Assembly: GCF_028561335.1 (NCBI RefSeq)
Contig: NZ_JAQQTG010000015.1
Location: 147,346 to 211,345, forward strand
Direction of reading: 5' to 3'
DNA: 64,000 nt
From: Aequorivita todarodis
GTDB lineage: Bacteria > Bacteroidota > Bacteroidia > Flavobacteriales > Flavobacteriaceae
Shown here: positions 16,390 through 25,762 of the stretch, in pieces
Numbering within the stretch: position 1 is the stretch's first letter
How the letters are laid out: every line of letters starts with the position of its first letter
Notes under the pieces: generated by a model
Databases searched by the model: none
Told to the model about the DNA's origin: nothing
The model's input: only the letters and a program-made list of their open reading frames with translations
Position numbers and translations under genes: made by a program

Positions 16390-19152
16390 ATGCAAAATAA
16401 AGTTTTTGCCGTCGTTATATTTTTATTGATCTCTGTGGGACTGTTCGGGCAAACCGAGCAAAACATAACGGTATCATTCAATAATACGCCTTTAAAGGAG
16501 GCTGTTTTAAAAGTGGAAACCCTTTCAGACAAAAAATTCTATTTTGAAGCATCTTGGCTGAAAGGTCATTTCGTAACCAAGACTTTTGAAAACGAATCTC
16601 TCAGAAAAGTGTTGGATGGAATTTTCAGCAATACAAACATCAATTTCATTTTGAACGACGGAAACGTAATTCTGTTGAACAATACCTATGTTTATACGGA
16701 ATTGCCTTCAGATTATTTTAACGAGGCAAAGCCCGATGAAAAGGTAATTGAGGAAAACAACAACGCCCCAATTTTTCAGGAAGAATATGCCGAACGGCAA
16801 ACGGTCCATCAACGAAAATTGGTAACCATTGGGAAACAGCGGCCTAATGCGGCGAATAAAACCTATGTGCTCTCGGGCGTTTTTAAAAATTCGAAAACGG
16901 GTGAGCCATTGCAAAACCTTTCCATTTCAACGGTTGATAGAACCAAATATGCCGTAACAGATTCTGAAGGGCGCTTCAGCATTCGTCTTCCGTATGGTTT
17001 GAATAAATTGGAAACGAACCTTTTGGGTTTTGAAAAGATCCGCCAGGACGTAATTATGTACGGTGATGGCTCGCTGAACATTGAGCTGCGCGAAAATACC
17101 GAATCTTTGGAAGAAGTGGTGGTTAAATCGAAAAAAGACGCCAATGTGCGCGATGCCGTGGTGGGCGTTACCAATATTGACATTGAAACCATAAAAACAA
17201 TTCCACTGGTTTTGGGCGAGCGCGATATTTTAAAAGTCGCCACAACCATGCCCGGAATAAAAACAACGGGTGAAGGCTCCAGCGGTTTTAACGTGCGTGG
17301 TGGCAGGGCGGACCAAAACCTTATTTTGTTGGACGATGCCGTGCTGTACAATCCATCACACTTTTTGGGTTTCTTTTCGGCAGTAAACCCTTTTACTACG
17401 GGAAGTTTGGAAATCTACAAAGCGAGCATTCCCGCTGAATATGGCGGACGGCTTTCCTCGGTTTTTGATATAGAGACCAAATCGGGCGATATGGAAAAGT
17501 TTAAGGGCGAAGGTTCCGTAGGGCCCATAACCGCCAACCTTGCGGTGGAAGTTCCCGTAGTAAAGGAAAAAGCGTCTGTAATTGCGGGTTTTAGGGCTAC
17601 TTATTCCGATTGGATTTTAAGAAGTCTGGATGAGGAAGAATTGAAAAACAGCGAGGCTTCATTTTATGATGGTATCGTAAAATACAAACACATTATTGAC
17701 GATAAAAATAATATTCAGGGTACATTTTATTATAGCAAAGACCGTTTCAGCATAACTTCCGATTCTATTTTTGATTATAACAACCGGTTAATTTCATTAA
17801 AATACGGTCATAATTTTAACGAAAAGAGCAGGGCGGAACTCATTTTGGTGAATAGTCAATATAAATACGGAATCAATTATGAAGCGGACGCCAATGAAAA
17901 TTTCGATTTTGGTTATGAACTGAACGAATATCAAGCAAAACTCAATTTCAATTATAAACTGAGCGGCAAGCACAAACTCAGTTACGGCCTCAGTAGCAAG
18001 CTGTACTCCATAGATCCCGGAAATATTGCGCCAATTGGAGCAAATTCTGATGTACAGGCAAAAACAATTGACCGCGAAAAAGGCTTGGAATCTGCGGTTT
18101 ACCTCGCAGATTTATTTGAAGTGACGGATAAATTATTGCTCGACTTGGGCCTGCGTTACTCTTTTTATTCAGCACTTGGGCCTGCAACCCAAAATGTATA
18201 TAAAGATGGTGCTCCTAAAAGCGAAAGTTCCATAATAGAAGTAAGAGAGTACGGCAACAACGAATCCATCAAAACCTACGGTGGCCCGGAATACCGAATT
18301 TCCGGACGTTATTTATTGGGGAACGAATTTTCGGTAAAAGCCGGTTTTAACAGAACCATTCAATATTTGCATCTGCTCTCCACAAACACCACCCAATCGC
18401 CCACGGATATCTGGAAGCTTTCCGATTTGAACATTGCGCCGCAACGCGCCAATCAGTACAGTTTGGGTTTCTTTAAAAATCTTCCCGGGAAGGATGTGGA
18501 ATTCAGCATTGAGGGGTATTACAAAACAATGGACGACCTTTTGGACTACAAAATCGGCGCCCAATTAATTTTGAACGACGATCTTGAAACCGAGCTTTTG
18601 CAAGGTGAGGGAAAAGCCTATGGCGTGGAATTTCTTGTGAAAAAGAATAGCGGCAGATTCAACGGCTATGTGGGTTACAGTTATTCGCGCGCCCAAATAA
18701 AATTGGACAGCCAAATTATGCAGGAACGCGTAAACAATGGTGAGTTTTTCCCCGCAAATTATGATAAACCGCACGATTTCTCGGTGGTCGCTAACTATAA
18801 ACTTACCAAGCGTTTCAGCTTTTCGGGTAATTTCACCTACCAAACTGGGCGGCCGATTACATACCCTATAGGACGGTATGTTTTCGCTGGTGAGGAGCAG
18901 GTGCTTTACAGCGACCGCAACAAATTCCGTATTCCAGATTATTACCGTTTGGATTTGGGCGTAAACATTGAAGGAAACCACAAATTGAAAAAACTTGCAC
19001 ACAGTTTTATCAATATTTCAGTTTACAACGTTTTGGGAAGAAACAACCCGTACTCGGTATTTTTTGTAAATGAGGAAGGGCAGATAAAAGCCTATAAAAC
19101 TTCCATCTTTTCGGTGCCGGTGCCAACGATAACATATAACTTTAAGTTTTAG
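16390..19152 (+). CDS. TonB-dependent receptor with N-terminal STN domain
   Basis: A 920-residue outer-membrane receptor. Signal peptide MQNKVFAVVIFLLISVGLFGQ is followed by an STN (secretin/TonB short N-terminal) domain at about 23-100. A low-complexity linker follows, then a carboxypeptidase-regulatory-like domain (about 158-235, LSGVFKNSKTGEPLQNLSIS) and a plug (about 250-360, with FNVRGGRADQNLILLDDAV). The rest is a 22-strand-type barrel ending VPTITYNFKF, with the terminal Phe typical of barrel assembly. STN domains often connect to FecR/sigma signalling, but no such genes are adjacent. It is followed 2 nt later by the DUF4249 lipoprotein, a recurrent pairing in Bacteroidota. The substrate is unknown. 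Confidence 0.92.
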   Translation: MQNKVFAVVIFLLISVGLFGQTEQNITVSFNNTPLKEAVLKVETLSDKKFYFEASWLKGHFVTKTFENESLRKVLDGIFSNTNINFILNDGNVILLNNTYVYTELPSDYFNEAKPDEKVIEENNNAPIFQEEYAERQTVHQRKLVTIGKQRPNAANKTYVLSGVFKNSKTGEPLQNLSISTVDRTKYAVTDSEGRFSIRLPYGLNKLETNLLGFEKIRQDVIMYGDGSLNIELRENTESLEEVVVKSKKDANVRDAVVGVTNIDIETIKTIPLVLGERDILKVATTMPGIKTTGEGSSGFNVRGGRADQNLILLDDAVLYNPSHFLGFFSAVNPFTTGSLEIYKASIPAEYGGRLSSVFDIETKSGDMEKFKGEGSVGPITANLAVEVPVVKEKASVIAGFRATYSDWILRSLDEEELKNSEASFYDGIVKYKHIIDDKNNIQGTFYYSKDRFSITSDSIFDYNNRLISLKYGHNFNEKSRAELILVNSQYKYGINYEADANENFDFGYELNEYQAKLNFNYKLSGKHKLSYGLSSKLYSIDPGNIAPIGANSDVQAKTIDREKGLESAVYLADLFEVTDKLLLDLGLRYSFYSALGPATQNVYKDGAPKSESSIIEVREYGNNESIKTYGGPEYRISGRYLLGNEFSVKAGFNRTIQYLHLLSTNTTQSPTDIWKLSDLNIAPQRANQYSLGFFKNLPGKDVEFSIEGYYKTMDDLLDYKIGAQLILNDDLETELLQGEGKAYGVEFLVKKNSGRFNGYVGYSYSRAQIKLDSQIMQERVNNGEFFPANYDKPHDFSVVANYKLTKRFSFSGNFTYQTGRPITYPIGRYVFAGEEQVLYSDRNKFRIPDYYRLDLGVNIEGNHKLKKLAHSFINISVYNVLGRNNPYSVFFVNEEGQIKAYKTSIFSVPVPTITYNFKF

Positions 19153-19154
19153 GT

Positions 19155-20363
19155 ATGAAGACAAAAATTTTATATATAGCGTTCGTTTCAATTTTCTTTT
19201 TTCAAATGGGTTGCACAGAACCCTATGAAATAGAAACAGTTGACTATGAAAACGTTTTGGTGGTAGAAAGTACTATTACCGATGAAGTGAAGCCACAAAT
19301 TGTAAAACTCAGCAGAACCTCTTCCCTTGAGAATACGGATGTTTTAACCGAAAACAATGCAACTGTAACCGTTGTTGGGGACAATGGCGACAATTATAGT
19401 TTTTCGCAGGATAGTGAAACGGGTTTTTATGTTTCAGATCAATCCTTCCGTGCCGTGCCAAATACCTCCTATACTTTAAATATTATTACCCAAGATGGCA
19501 AACACTATAATTCTTCTGAAGTAACCTTGCCACCCACGGTGGAAATGGACGAAGTTTACACCGAGCGCATCGTTGACCCAACTAAAGATAAAGACGGCGT
19601 ACAGGTTCTGGTCAATACCGAAGACCCAACGGGCAATGCAAAATATTTTAGGTACGAATATGAGGAAACCTATAAAATTACGGCTCCATATCCATCGCCA
19701 TATACTGCCGAAATAATAAATTTTAATGGTGAGTTCTATACCTTCGATGTTATCCTTACGCCACGCGAACCTGAAATAATCTGTTATACAACCGAATATT
19801 CCACAGGGATCGACCAAACCTCTACTACAGAACTCAACGAAAATAGGGTAGTGCGGTTCCCTGTAAAATATCTCTCAAAACTGGATGCCAAAATGCAGAC
19901 CCGTTATAGTATTTTGGTAAAACAATACGTGCAGAGCGTGGAAGCATACACCTTTTATAAAATAGTGAACGAACTTGGAAGTGTGGGAAGCTTGCTATCC
20001 CAAGGCCAACCGGGCTATGTGGCCGGAAATATGGTTTCTGAAGCGAATCCGGGCGAAAAGGTTCTGGGCTTCTTTGAAGCTTCTTCCATGACCTCAAAGC
20101 GGATTTATTTCAATTATGAAGATTTTGGATTGGAAAAACCTCCATACTTTGTGGATTGCGATGTGCTTGTTCTGGATTATCGCGATAATACCGTTTTGGA
20201 TAACGATCCAAACGACCGGGAATCAATTTATACTTATCTCAAGTATTTTGGATACCAAGTGGTACAGCACGGCCCATGGTTCCAATATACTATTGCCAAA
20301 CAGGAATGCGCAGTGTGCACCTCTTTTTCATCAAACATAAGACCCGATTTTTGGGAAGATTGA
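19155..20363 (+). CDS. DUF4249 lipoprotein, partner of the STN-type TonB receptor
   Basis: A 402-residue protein with a lipoprotein-type signal (MKTKILYIAFVSIFFFQMGC, Cys20 lipidated). Next comes the DUF4249 opening YENVLVVESTITDEVKPQIV, an Ig-like beta-sandwich of about 75 residues (NNATVTVVGDNGDNYSFSQD), and a mixed C-terminal domain that ends with a Cys pair (QECAVCTSF). It sits 2 nt after the receptor and 2 nt before a plug-like protein. DUF4249 proteins are repeatedly found next to TonB receptors of this class and are presumed surface or periplasmic partners, by analogy to SusD, but with no proven ligand. Confidence 0.85.
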   Translation: MKTKILYIAFVSIFFFQMGCTEPYEIETVDYENVLVVESTITDEVKPQIVKLSRTSSLENTDVLTENNATVTVVGDNGDNYSFSQDSETGFYVSDQSFRAVPNTSYTLNIITQDGKHYNSSEVTLPPTVEMDEVYTERIVDPTKDKDGVQVLVNTEDPTGNAKYFRYEYEETYKITAPYPSPYTAEIINFNGEFYTFDVILTPREPEIICYTTEYSTGIDQTSTTELNENRVVRFPVKYLSKLDAKMQTRYSILVKQYVQSVEAYTFYKIVNELGSVGSLLSQGQPGYVAGNMVSEANPGEKVLGFFEASSMTSKRIYFNYEDFGLEKPPYFVDCDVLVLDYRDNTVLDNDPNDRESIYTYLKYFGYQVVQHGPWFQYTIAKQECAVCTSFSSNIRPDFWED

Positions 20364-20365
20364 TT

Positions 20366-22096
20366 ATGACAAAAAAGCTATTCTTCATATTGTTTATTGG
20401 TGTCGTTTTTGCGGCGAAAGCACAAATTCCGAAGCAGGATGTATCGGTAGATACAGCTGTTTTCCCCAAGGAAAAAGTTACGCTCGCCATTAACTCCAAC
20501 GTATTGCTGGCAGGGGAATTGCTTCAATATAAGGCCTTCAATCTCAATGTCGCAAACAAGCCGAGCGAACTCAGCAAAATTCTTTACGTTTCCCTGCGAA
20601 ATGAAAACGATTCAGTGGTTTTTAGCCATAAACTGAAAGTTGAAAACGGAGCGGCAAACGGAGATTTCTTTATTCCTTCCACCTTAAAAACAGGTGTTTA
20701 CAATCTTATTGGCTATACCAATTTCTCAAGGAATAACGTTCAGGATGCCTATTTTCAAAAAAACATTTACGTTATAAATACCTTTATAAAGCCAACTGGC
20801 ACAAAGAAAACAGCCGATACCGTTAAAGTGGACTTCGCCGCCAAGCCCATTTCAGATTTTTCTGAAAAAATAAGCAATGCGGAAACGATCCAAATCACCA
20901 CAAACAAACAATCTTTTGGCTTTCGCGAAAAAGTAAGCTTGAGAATTGAAAACGGTTCGGGCAATAGTGAAGGGAATTATGTTCTTTCAGTGAGAAAAAT
21001 AAGCCCCATTGAAATTTCCGGCAATGTTTCACCAAAACCAAAAGATATAACTTCGGGAATATTCTATGTTCCTGAACTGAGAGGCGAACTGATTTCAGGA
21101 GTTGTGCTTTCTAATGATGATGGCGCACCCGTGGCAAACAAAGAAGTTTCACTCACCATCCCCGGAAAGGATTTTATATTCAAAATGGCGAAAACCGATG
21201 CCAACGGAAGGTTTTTCTTTTCGGTAACTGAAGGATATGATGCGGGGGAGAGCATCGTTCAATTGAATGAATCTGATAGAAAATCAAGCGATTACAAGCT
21301 GATTTTGGACAAAAAGAATTTTGACTTGGGCGAAACTGAAGCAAAAGAATTGAAGTTGGATCCAAATTTAAAAGACTGGCTGCAAGAGCGAAGTGTACAA
21401 GTTCAGGTAGAGAACGCTTATTTTGACGTTAAAAAGGACAGTATTTTGAACCACAAAATAAATCCCCCATTTTACGATAATTTGGGAACGGTTTTTTTAT
21501 TGGATGACTACACCCGTTTCCCCTCCGTTCGGGAAACCTTTATAGAAGTTGTTACCCTGGCCGCGCTTCGGGGTTCGGGGGAGAACAGCAGGTTTTCGGT
21601 CAACAATGCCTACGATCCAAATGGAATTGCAAAATTTAATGATATTGCACCTTTGGTGCTCATGGATGGCATGCAGGTTCAGAACAATGATGACCTGATA
21701 AACTACAATGCGCGTGAAATTAAAAGCATCCGTGTTATTACCCAGCCTTATCGTTATGGCCCTAAGATATACAGCGGTATTATTTCTGTTGAAACCAAAA
21801 AGGGCGATTTTGTACCTACTCTATCAAACTACGTTAAAGCACTAAATCTGCCGCCAGCCGTTAAGAAAAAGGCACCGTACCACGCAGATTATGCAAATAA
21901 AACTACACTTTCAAGAATTCCAGATTTTAGGGTGCAACTGCTTTGGCAGCCTGATTTAACGTTTGAAGAAGCTGCATATTCAACTTTCTTTTATACATCG
22001 GATGTTTCTGGAGTTTTTGAAATTACCTTGGAAGGCTATTCCGTGGATGGTACAATTATTTCAGCCAAAAATTACTTCACGGTAAGTGACAATTAA
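20366..22096 (+). CDS. MG/CarboxypepD- and plug-like secreted protein, last gene of the receptor unit
   Basis: I take the ATG at 20366, 2 nt after the previous stop. It yields a 576-residue protein with signal peptide MTKKLFFILFIGVVFAAKAQ; the longer frame from 20276 lies inside the previous gene. An alpha2-macroglobulin MG2-like segment comes first (LLQYKAFNLNVANKPSEL, SRNNVQDAYFQKNI). A carboxypeptidase-regulatory-like domain follows (about 235-310, SGVVLSNDDGAPVANKEVSL). A region resembling a TonB-receptor plug is next (PLVLMDGMQVQNNDDLINYN and YSGIISVETKKGDF), without any following barrel. Such barrel-less plug proteins may act as lids or assembly factors for the receptor. Function is inferred from context only. 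Confidence 0.75.
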   Translation: MTKKLFFILFIGVVFAAKAQIPKQDVSVDTAVFPKEKVTLAINSNVLLAGELLQYKAFNLNVANKPSELSKILYVSLRNENDSVVFSHKLKVENGAANGDFFIPSTLKTGVYNLIGYTNFSRNNVQDAYFQKNIYVINTFIKPTGTKKTADTVKVDFAAKPISDFSEKISNAETIQITTNKQSFGFREKVSLRIENGSGNSEGNYVLSVRKISPIEISGNVSPKPKDITSGIFYVPELRGELISGVVLSNDDGAPVANKEVSLTIPGKDFIFKMAKTDANGRFFFSVTEGYDAGESIVQLNESDRKSSDYKLILDKKNFDLGETEAKELKLDPNLKDWLQERSVQVQVENAYFDVKKDSILNHKINPPFYDNLGTVFLLDDYTRFPSVRETFIEVVTLAALRGSGENSRFSVNNAYDPNGIAKFNDIAPLVLMDGMQVQNNDDLINYNAREIKSIRVITQPYRYGPKIYSGIISVETKKGDFVPTLSNYVKALNLPPAVKKKAPYHADYANKTTLSRIPDFRVQLLWQPDLTFEEAAYSTFFYTSDVSGVFEITLEGYSVDGTIISAKNYFTVSDN

Positions 22097-22194
22097 CATT
22101 TTGTGTTAAAATTGTTCGTTATTTTGTTAAAATTTAAAGAAAAATGTTTTAACTTTAGTTCCGTTTATTCAACAACCTGACCAATTTTACCCTT

Positions 22195-22365
22195 ATGCTT
22201 CATTGGAAGGCAATATATATAATTTTAGCCATAGTCTTTGGAGTCGTTGGTTTTATCGGTATTGGTGATGGAGGGCTGCAGCCGGCCAAATATATTTGCG
22301 GGATATTTGTAATCGTATTGTTGACGTTCTGGGCCACGGATATTCTGTGCAGAAAGCGCGGATAA
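22195..22365 (+). CDS. 56-residue two-helix membrane protein (DUF1328-like)
   Basis: A short gene starting MLHWKAIYIILAIVFGVVGF, with a glycine-rich turn (IGIGDGGLQPAK) and a second helix, ending in CRKRG. The plan (ML-x-W start, helix, Gly-rich loop, AK, helix) resembles the small DUF1328/YtjA membrane proteins, although the match is partial. It follows the plug-like gene by 98 nt and precedes a strong hairpin. Confidence 0.55.
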   Translation: MLHWKAIYIILAIVFGVVGFIGIGDGGLQPAKYICGIFVIVLLTFWATDILCRKRG

Positions 22366-22522
22366 AAAATTAGATGTTAAAGTTTTGATATTGAGTCAAT
22401 CCAATTCGATATTTTTTGTATTTTTATCAAACTATCATATCGGGGTGCTTAAGTTTAAACAGCTGAGAATATACCCGTAAAACTTCGAAACGGATAATGC
22501 CAGCAGAAGGAATATGATTTGC

Positions 22523-22559
22523 AAAGGGAACGAAGATTTTTTCAAATCTTGTTCCCTTT
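22523..22559. terminator. Strong hairpin between convergent 22195 gene and prfB
   Basis: The arms read AAAGGGAAC...AAGATTT and AAATCTTGTTCCCTTT, 16 paired bases with one bulged base and a short T-rich loop. The position between convergent genes fits a bidirectional terminator; the plus side is followed by a T-rich stretch. Confidence 0.65.
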
Positions 22560-22571
22560 GTTTCTTTCCAC

Positions 22572-22597
22572 CTGTCAACTGTGACTGAAAACTGAAA
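22572..22597. repeat. Short degenerate 6-7-nt tandem repeat (ACTGAAA type)
   Basis: Units CTGTCA, ACTGTG, ACTGAAA and ACTGAAA lie immediately downstream of the prfB stop. Confidence 0.55.
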
Positions 22598-22605
22598 ACC
22601 TATTT

Positions 22606-23719
22606 TCAAAGTTCATCCGTTTTCTCCTTCTGCCCAGTCATCATCAAATACGCTTTCAAAAATTCATCAATCTCGCCATCAAGCATAGCGTCAGTGTTTC
22701 CCGTTTCGTGGCCCGTACGGACGTCTTTTACCAATTTATAGGGGTGCAAAACATAATTGCGTATCTGCGAGCCCCACTCAATGGCTAACTTGCTGTCCTC
22801 AATTTCGGCCCGCTGTGCCAGTTGTTTGCGCAACTCAATTTCATAGAGCTGCGATTTCAACATTTGCATCGCCTTTTCGCGATTGTCCAGCTGGCTGCGG
22901 GTTTCGCTATTGTGGATAATGATTCCGGTAGGGTGGTGGGTAAGGATGGCCTTCGTTTCCACCTTGTTTACGTTTTGGCCACCAGCGCCGCTGCTTCGGG
23001 CAAAATCCCACGAAATATCGGCAGGGTTTATTTCAATCTCGATGGTATCATCCACCAAAGGATATACATACACACTTGCAAAGCTGGTGTGCCGTTTCGC
23101 ATTGCTGTCAAACGGGGAAATGCGCACCAAGCGATGAACGCCGTTCTCGCTTTTTAGCCACCCAAAGGCGTATTCGCCCTCAATTTCCAGTGTTACGGTT
23201 TTCACGCCGGCAACATCGCCTGCCTGAAAGTTGAGTTCCTTTACTTTGTAATCGTTTTTCTGCGCCCACATGAGGTACATGCGCATCAGCATTTGTGCCC
23301 AATCGCAGCTTTCGGTACCGCCGGCGCCGGCAGTAATCTGTAGTACGGCGCTCATATCGTCGCCCTCTTCGCCAAGCATGTTGCGGAACTCCAGTGCTTC
23401 AATCGCATTTTCCGCCTTTTCAAAAGCAGCGTTTACACTTTCTGCTTTTCCTTCGCCTTCCTTGTAAAATTCGAGCAGTATTTCTGCCTCTTCGGTAAGG
23501 TTTTTCGCAGTTTCATAATCGGTGACCCATTTCTTTTTGGTCCGAAGCGTTTTCATAAACGCTTCCGCTTCGCGCGGGTTGTTCCAAAAATTGGGGTCAA
23601 AGGTTTTTTCTTCGTCGTTGGTAATCTCTATGCTTTTGCCAGCAATGTCAAAGATAGCGCCTCAAGGCATCTAGCCGCACCTTAAGGTCTTTTATTTGGT
23701 CTGTTGTGGTCATACTCAT
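22606..23719 (-). CDS. prfB: Peptide chain release factor 2, expressed by programmed +1 frameshift
   Basis: The complete protein is joined from two frames. Codons from the ATG at 23719 encode 23 residues (MSMTTTDQIKDLKVRLDALR then RYL) to an in-frame TGA at 23650-23648. Skipping T23650 continues with DIAGKSIEITNDEEKTFDPN and reads to 22606, giving 370 residues. E. coli RF2 has 365. The stop-recognition tripeptide SPF is at about 201-203 and the catalytic GGQ at about 246-248, in near-identical positions to E. coli. RF2 releases peptides at UGA and UAA. A start at 23556 would remove the first 54 residues and is rejected. An alternative initiator ATG is at 23713. The gene itself ends in TGA. 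Confidence 0.95.
23647..23653 (-). promoter_or_regulatory. prfB programmed +1 frameshift site (CTTTGAC)
   Basis: On the minus strand the message reads AGG CGC TAT CTT TGA C. This is the conserved RF2 autoregulatory shift site: slow decoding of UGA when RF2 is scarce favours slippage on CUU. The usual internal Shine-Dalgarno AGGGGG is reduced to AGGCGC. Confidence 0.93.
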
Positions 23720-24037
23720 GTCCGCGAAAGCGGGTATCTTTTCAATACAAGTTAATTTTAGTATTTTGAATACGATATTTCAAAATCTTTCGGTAGCAAA
23801 AATACTATTAACTTGATGAGCTAAACGAATTTTTCGGCTAATTTTATGCTTTCTTAGAAATAGATTATTTTTTATGCAATGATATCTTTGATACAGCCAA
23901 TTATGTCGAAATTTAAAAACTACTTTAGTAAAAATGAAGATTTCTATGTTTTCCCTTTACGGTGAGGGCAAAAAATCATGGTAATCTAAATTCCCAAAAT
24001 ATTTATAAACAGTATTATTCCATTCAAAATTCCCCTT
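23720..24037. other. Gene-free stretch of 318 nt upstream of prfB
   Basis: A+T-rich. It holds a small CCGC-GAAA-GCGG hairpin at 23722-23733 next to the prfB start and a minus-strand TATTTTTG (23804-23797) that could serve as a prfB -7 box without a convincing -33 partner. I see no gene in it. Confidence 0.5.
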
Positions 24038-24667
24038 ATGAAAAAAACACTGCTCTTTTTCGCATTCATAATTACGAGTGTTATTTCCGCCCAAAACGAT
24101 GAGGCCTTTGTCGATGCACTGGTTGCCCAAAAAATGGCAGTGCTGGAAATGCAACAAAACCCTGAATATTTTTTAAGAAAGGATTATTGTGATGGAAATA
24201 TCCAGATCTTTATCTTGCCAGACGGAAGTACTTGCGCGTCAAAGTCAACCTATTACTCGGTCTATGTTTTTTGGAAAGAAGGCGAAGATGTTATGAAGGT
24301 CCAGAAATTTGATAATTGTGGAAGTTTTATGTCTTTTCCCGTAGCGATCACCAAAAACATAAGGAAAGCGCTGAAGGACAAGCAAGCTCTAAAAACCGAA
24401 GAGGTAAAACCGTATAAAGCCGAAAAGATAGACAACGATGCCTATGGAAATATGCCCGTACAGTCCTGCCACAAAGAATATAAATTTGTTTTTGGGGGCG
24501 ACGTTTTTGAAAAAAAATTTAAGGAATTTGATTTGACCAATGACTCCAAATACAAAAATGTAAATGCATCCCACAACAAATCGTTGGTACTGATAAAGTT
24601 AGATGAAGAAATTTCGGAAATGATAAAGCATTTTGAAGAAAGCGGAAAATTTTTCCGGGAAAATTAA
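24038..24667 (+). CDS. Secreted protein of unknown function
   Basis: A 209-residue protein with signal peptide MKKTLLFFAFIITSVISAQ. The mature region has three scattered cysteines (CDGN, STCASKS, FDNCGSF) and a fourth in SCHKEYKF, which could form two disulfides. The C-terminal half is Lys/Glu-rich and helical. No family is recognised. The next gene, threonine aldolase, starts 4 nt after its stop, so they may be co-transcribed, although no functional link is apparent. Confidence 0.7.
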   Translation: MKKTLLFFAFIITSVISAQNDEAFVDALVAQKMAVLEMQQNPEYFLRKDYCDGNIQIFILPDGSTCASKSTYYSVYVFWKEGEDVMKVQKFDNCGSFMSFPVAITKNIRKALKDKQALKTEEVKPYKAEKIDNDAYGNMPVQSCHKEYKFVFGGDVFEKKFKEFDLTNDSKYKNVNASHNKSLVLIKLDEEISEMIKHFEESGKFFREN

Positions 24668-24671
24668 AGAT

Positions 24672-25697
24672 ATGATCATAGATTTAAGAAGCGATACCGT
24701 AACCCGGCCCACACCGGGGATGATGCAAGCAATCATGAATGCCGAAGTAGGCGACGATGTTTACAAAGAAGATCCCACGGCCAACAAACTGGAACAAAAA
24801 CTGGCAGCCATGTTCGGAATGGACGAAGCGCTTTACTTCCCCACCGGCAGCATGGCCAACCAAGCCGCGATAAAAATGCACACCCAGCCCGGCGAGCAGT
24901 TGATAGCCGATAAATGGGCGCATATTTACAATTACGAAGGCGGCGGCATTTCTTTCAACAGCGGAGTTTCCTGTAAGTTGATCGATGGCAACCGCGGAAT
25001 GATTACCGCTTCGCAAGTGGAGGAGAGCATCAATCCGCCAGATTTTTACCACAGTCCATTAACGAGTCTCGTTTGTTTGGAAAACACTACAAACAAGGGT
25101 GGCGGCGCCTGTTATGATTTTTCAGAAATTGAAAAAATCCGCAAGGTTTGCGATAGCCACGGTTTGGGTTTTCATTTGGATGGCGCGCGAATTTGGAATG
25201 CATTGGTTGCCCAAAGACAAAACCCAAAAGACTATGGGAGGATTTTCGATACTATTTCGGTTTGCCTGAGTAAAGGTTTGGGCGCGCCAATGGGAAGTGT
25301 GCTGATTGGCAAAAAAGAAATAATGAAAAAAGCCATGCGCGTCCGTAAAGTGCTGGGGGGCGGAATGCGGCAGATAGGCTTTATGGCTGCTGCTGGAATT
25401 TACGCTTTGGATAATCAATTGGAACGCCTGGCCGAAGACCATAAAAAGGCTTTGGAGATTTCGACAATGCTTGCAAAACAAGCTTACATCAAAAAAGTGG
25501 AGCCAACCGAAACGAATATTGTAATCTTCTATCTCGCTGAAGCTGTTTCCGAAGAAAAATTCACGAACGATTTGTTTCAGAAAAATATAAAAATCAGCTC
25601 GATGGGGCAGGGTAAGCTACGGATAGTGACGCATTTGGATTATACAGATGAAATGCACGCAAAATTTCTGAAAATCCTAAACGAATACACAATTTAG
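24672..25697 (+). CDS. ltaE: Low-specificity L-threonine aldolase (GntG-type PLP enzyme)
   Basis: A 341-residue PLP enzyme opening with the family signature MIIDLRSDTVTRPTPGMMQA. The PLP lysine is Lys201 in SVCLSKGLGAPMGSV, and HLDGARIWNA (168-177) holds the PLP-binding Asp. The start at 24672 begins exactly at this signature; a longer frame from 24633 would overlap the preceding gene. It cleaves L-threonine or L-allo-threonine to glycine and acetaldehyde in the cytosol. Length is normal and all key residues are present. Confidence 0.93.
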   Translation: MIIDLRSDTVTRPTPGMMQAIMNAEVGDDVYKEDPTANKLEQKLAAMFGMDEALYFPTGSMANQAAIKMHTQPGEQLIADKWAHIYNYEGGGISFNSGVSCKLIDGNRGMITASQVEESINPPDFYHSPLTSLVCLENTTNKGGGACYDFSEIEKIRKVCDSHGLGFHLDGARIWNALVAQRQNPKDYGRIFDTISVCLSKGLGAPMGSVLIGKKEIMKKAMRVRKVLGGGMRQIGFMAAAGIYALDNQLERLAEDHKKALEISTMLAKQAYIKKVEPTETNIVIFYLAEAVSEEKFTNDLFQKNIKISSMGQGKLRIVTHLDYTDEMHAKFLKILNEYTI

Positions 25698-25762
25698 ATT
25701 TTCCGCTTTTCTTTTATAATTGGTTTCTTTAATTTTAAGAAATATTTACAAAACTTAAGAAT

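Noticed and set aside
20276..20365. Longer N-terminus of the plug-like protein
   Set aside because: It overlaps the DUF4249 gene by 88 nt and hides a clean signal peptide that starts at 20366.
22606..23556. prfB as a 316-residue protein starting at 23556
   Set aside because: The first 54 residues of RF2 are encoded upstream through the CTT TGA C frameshift, so this start is internal.
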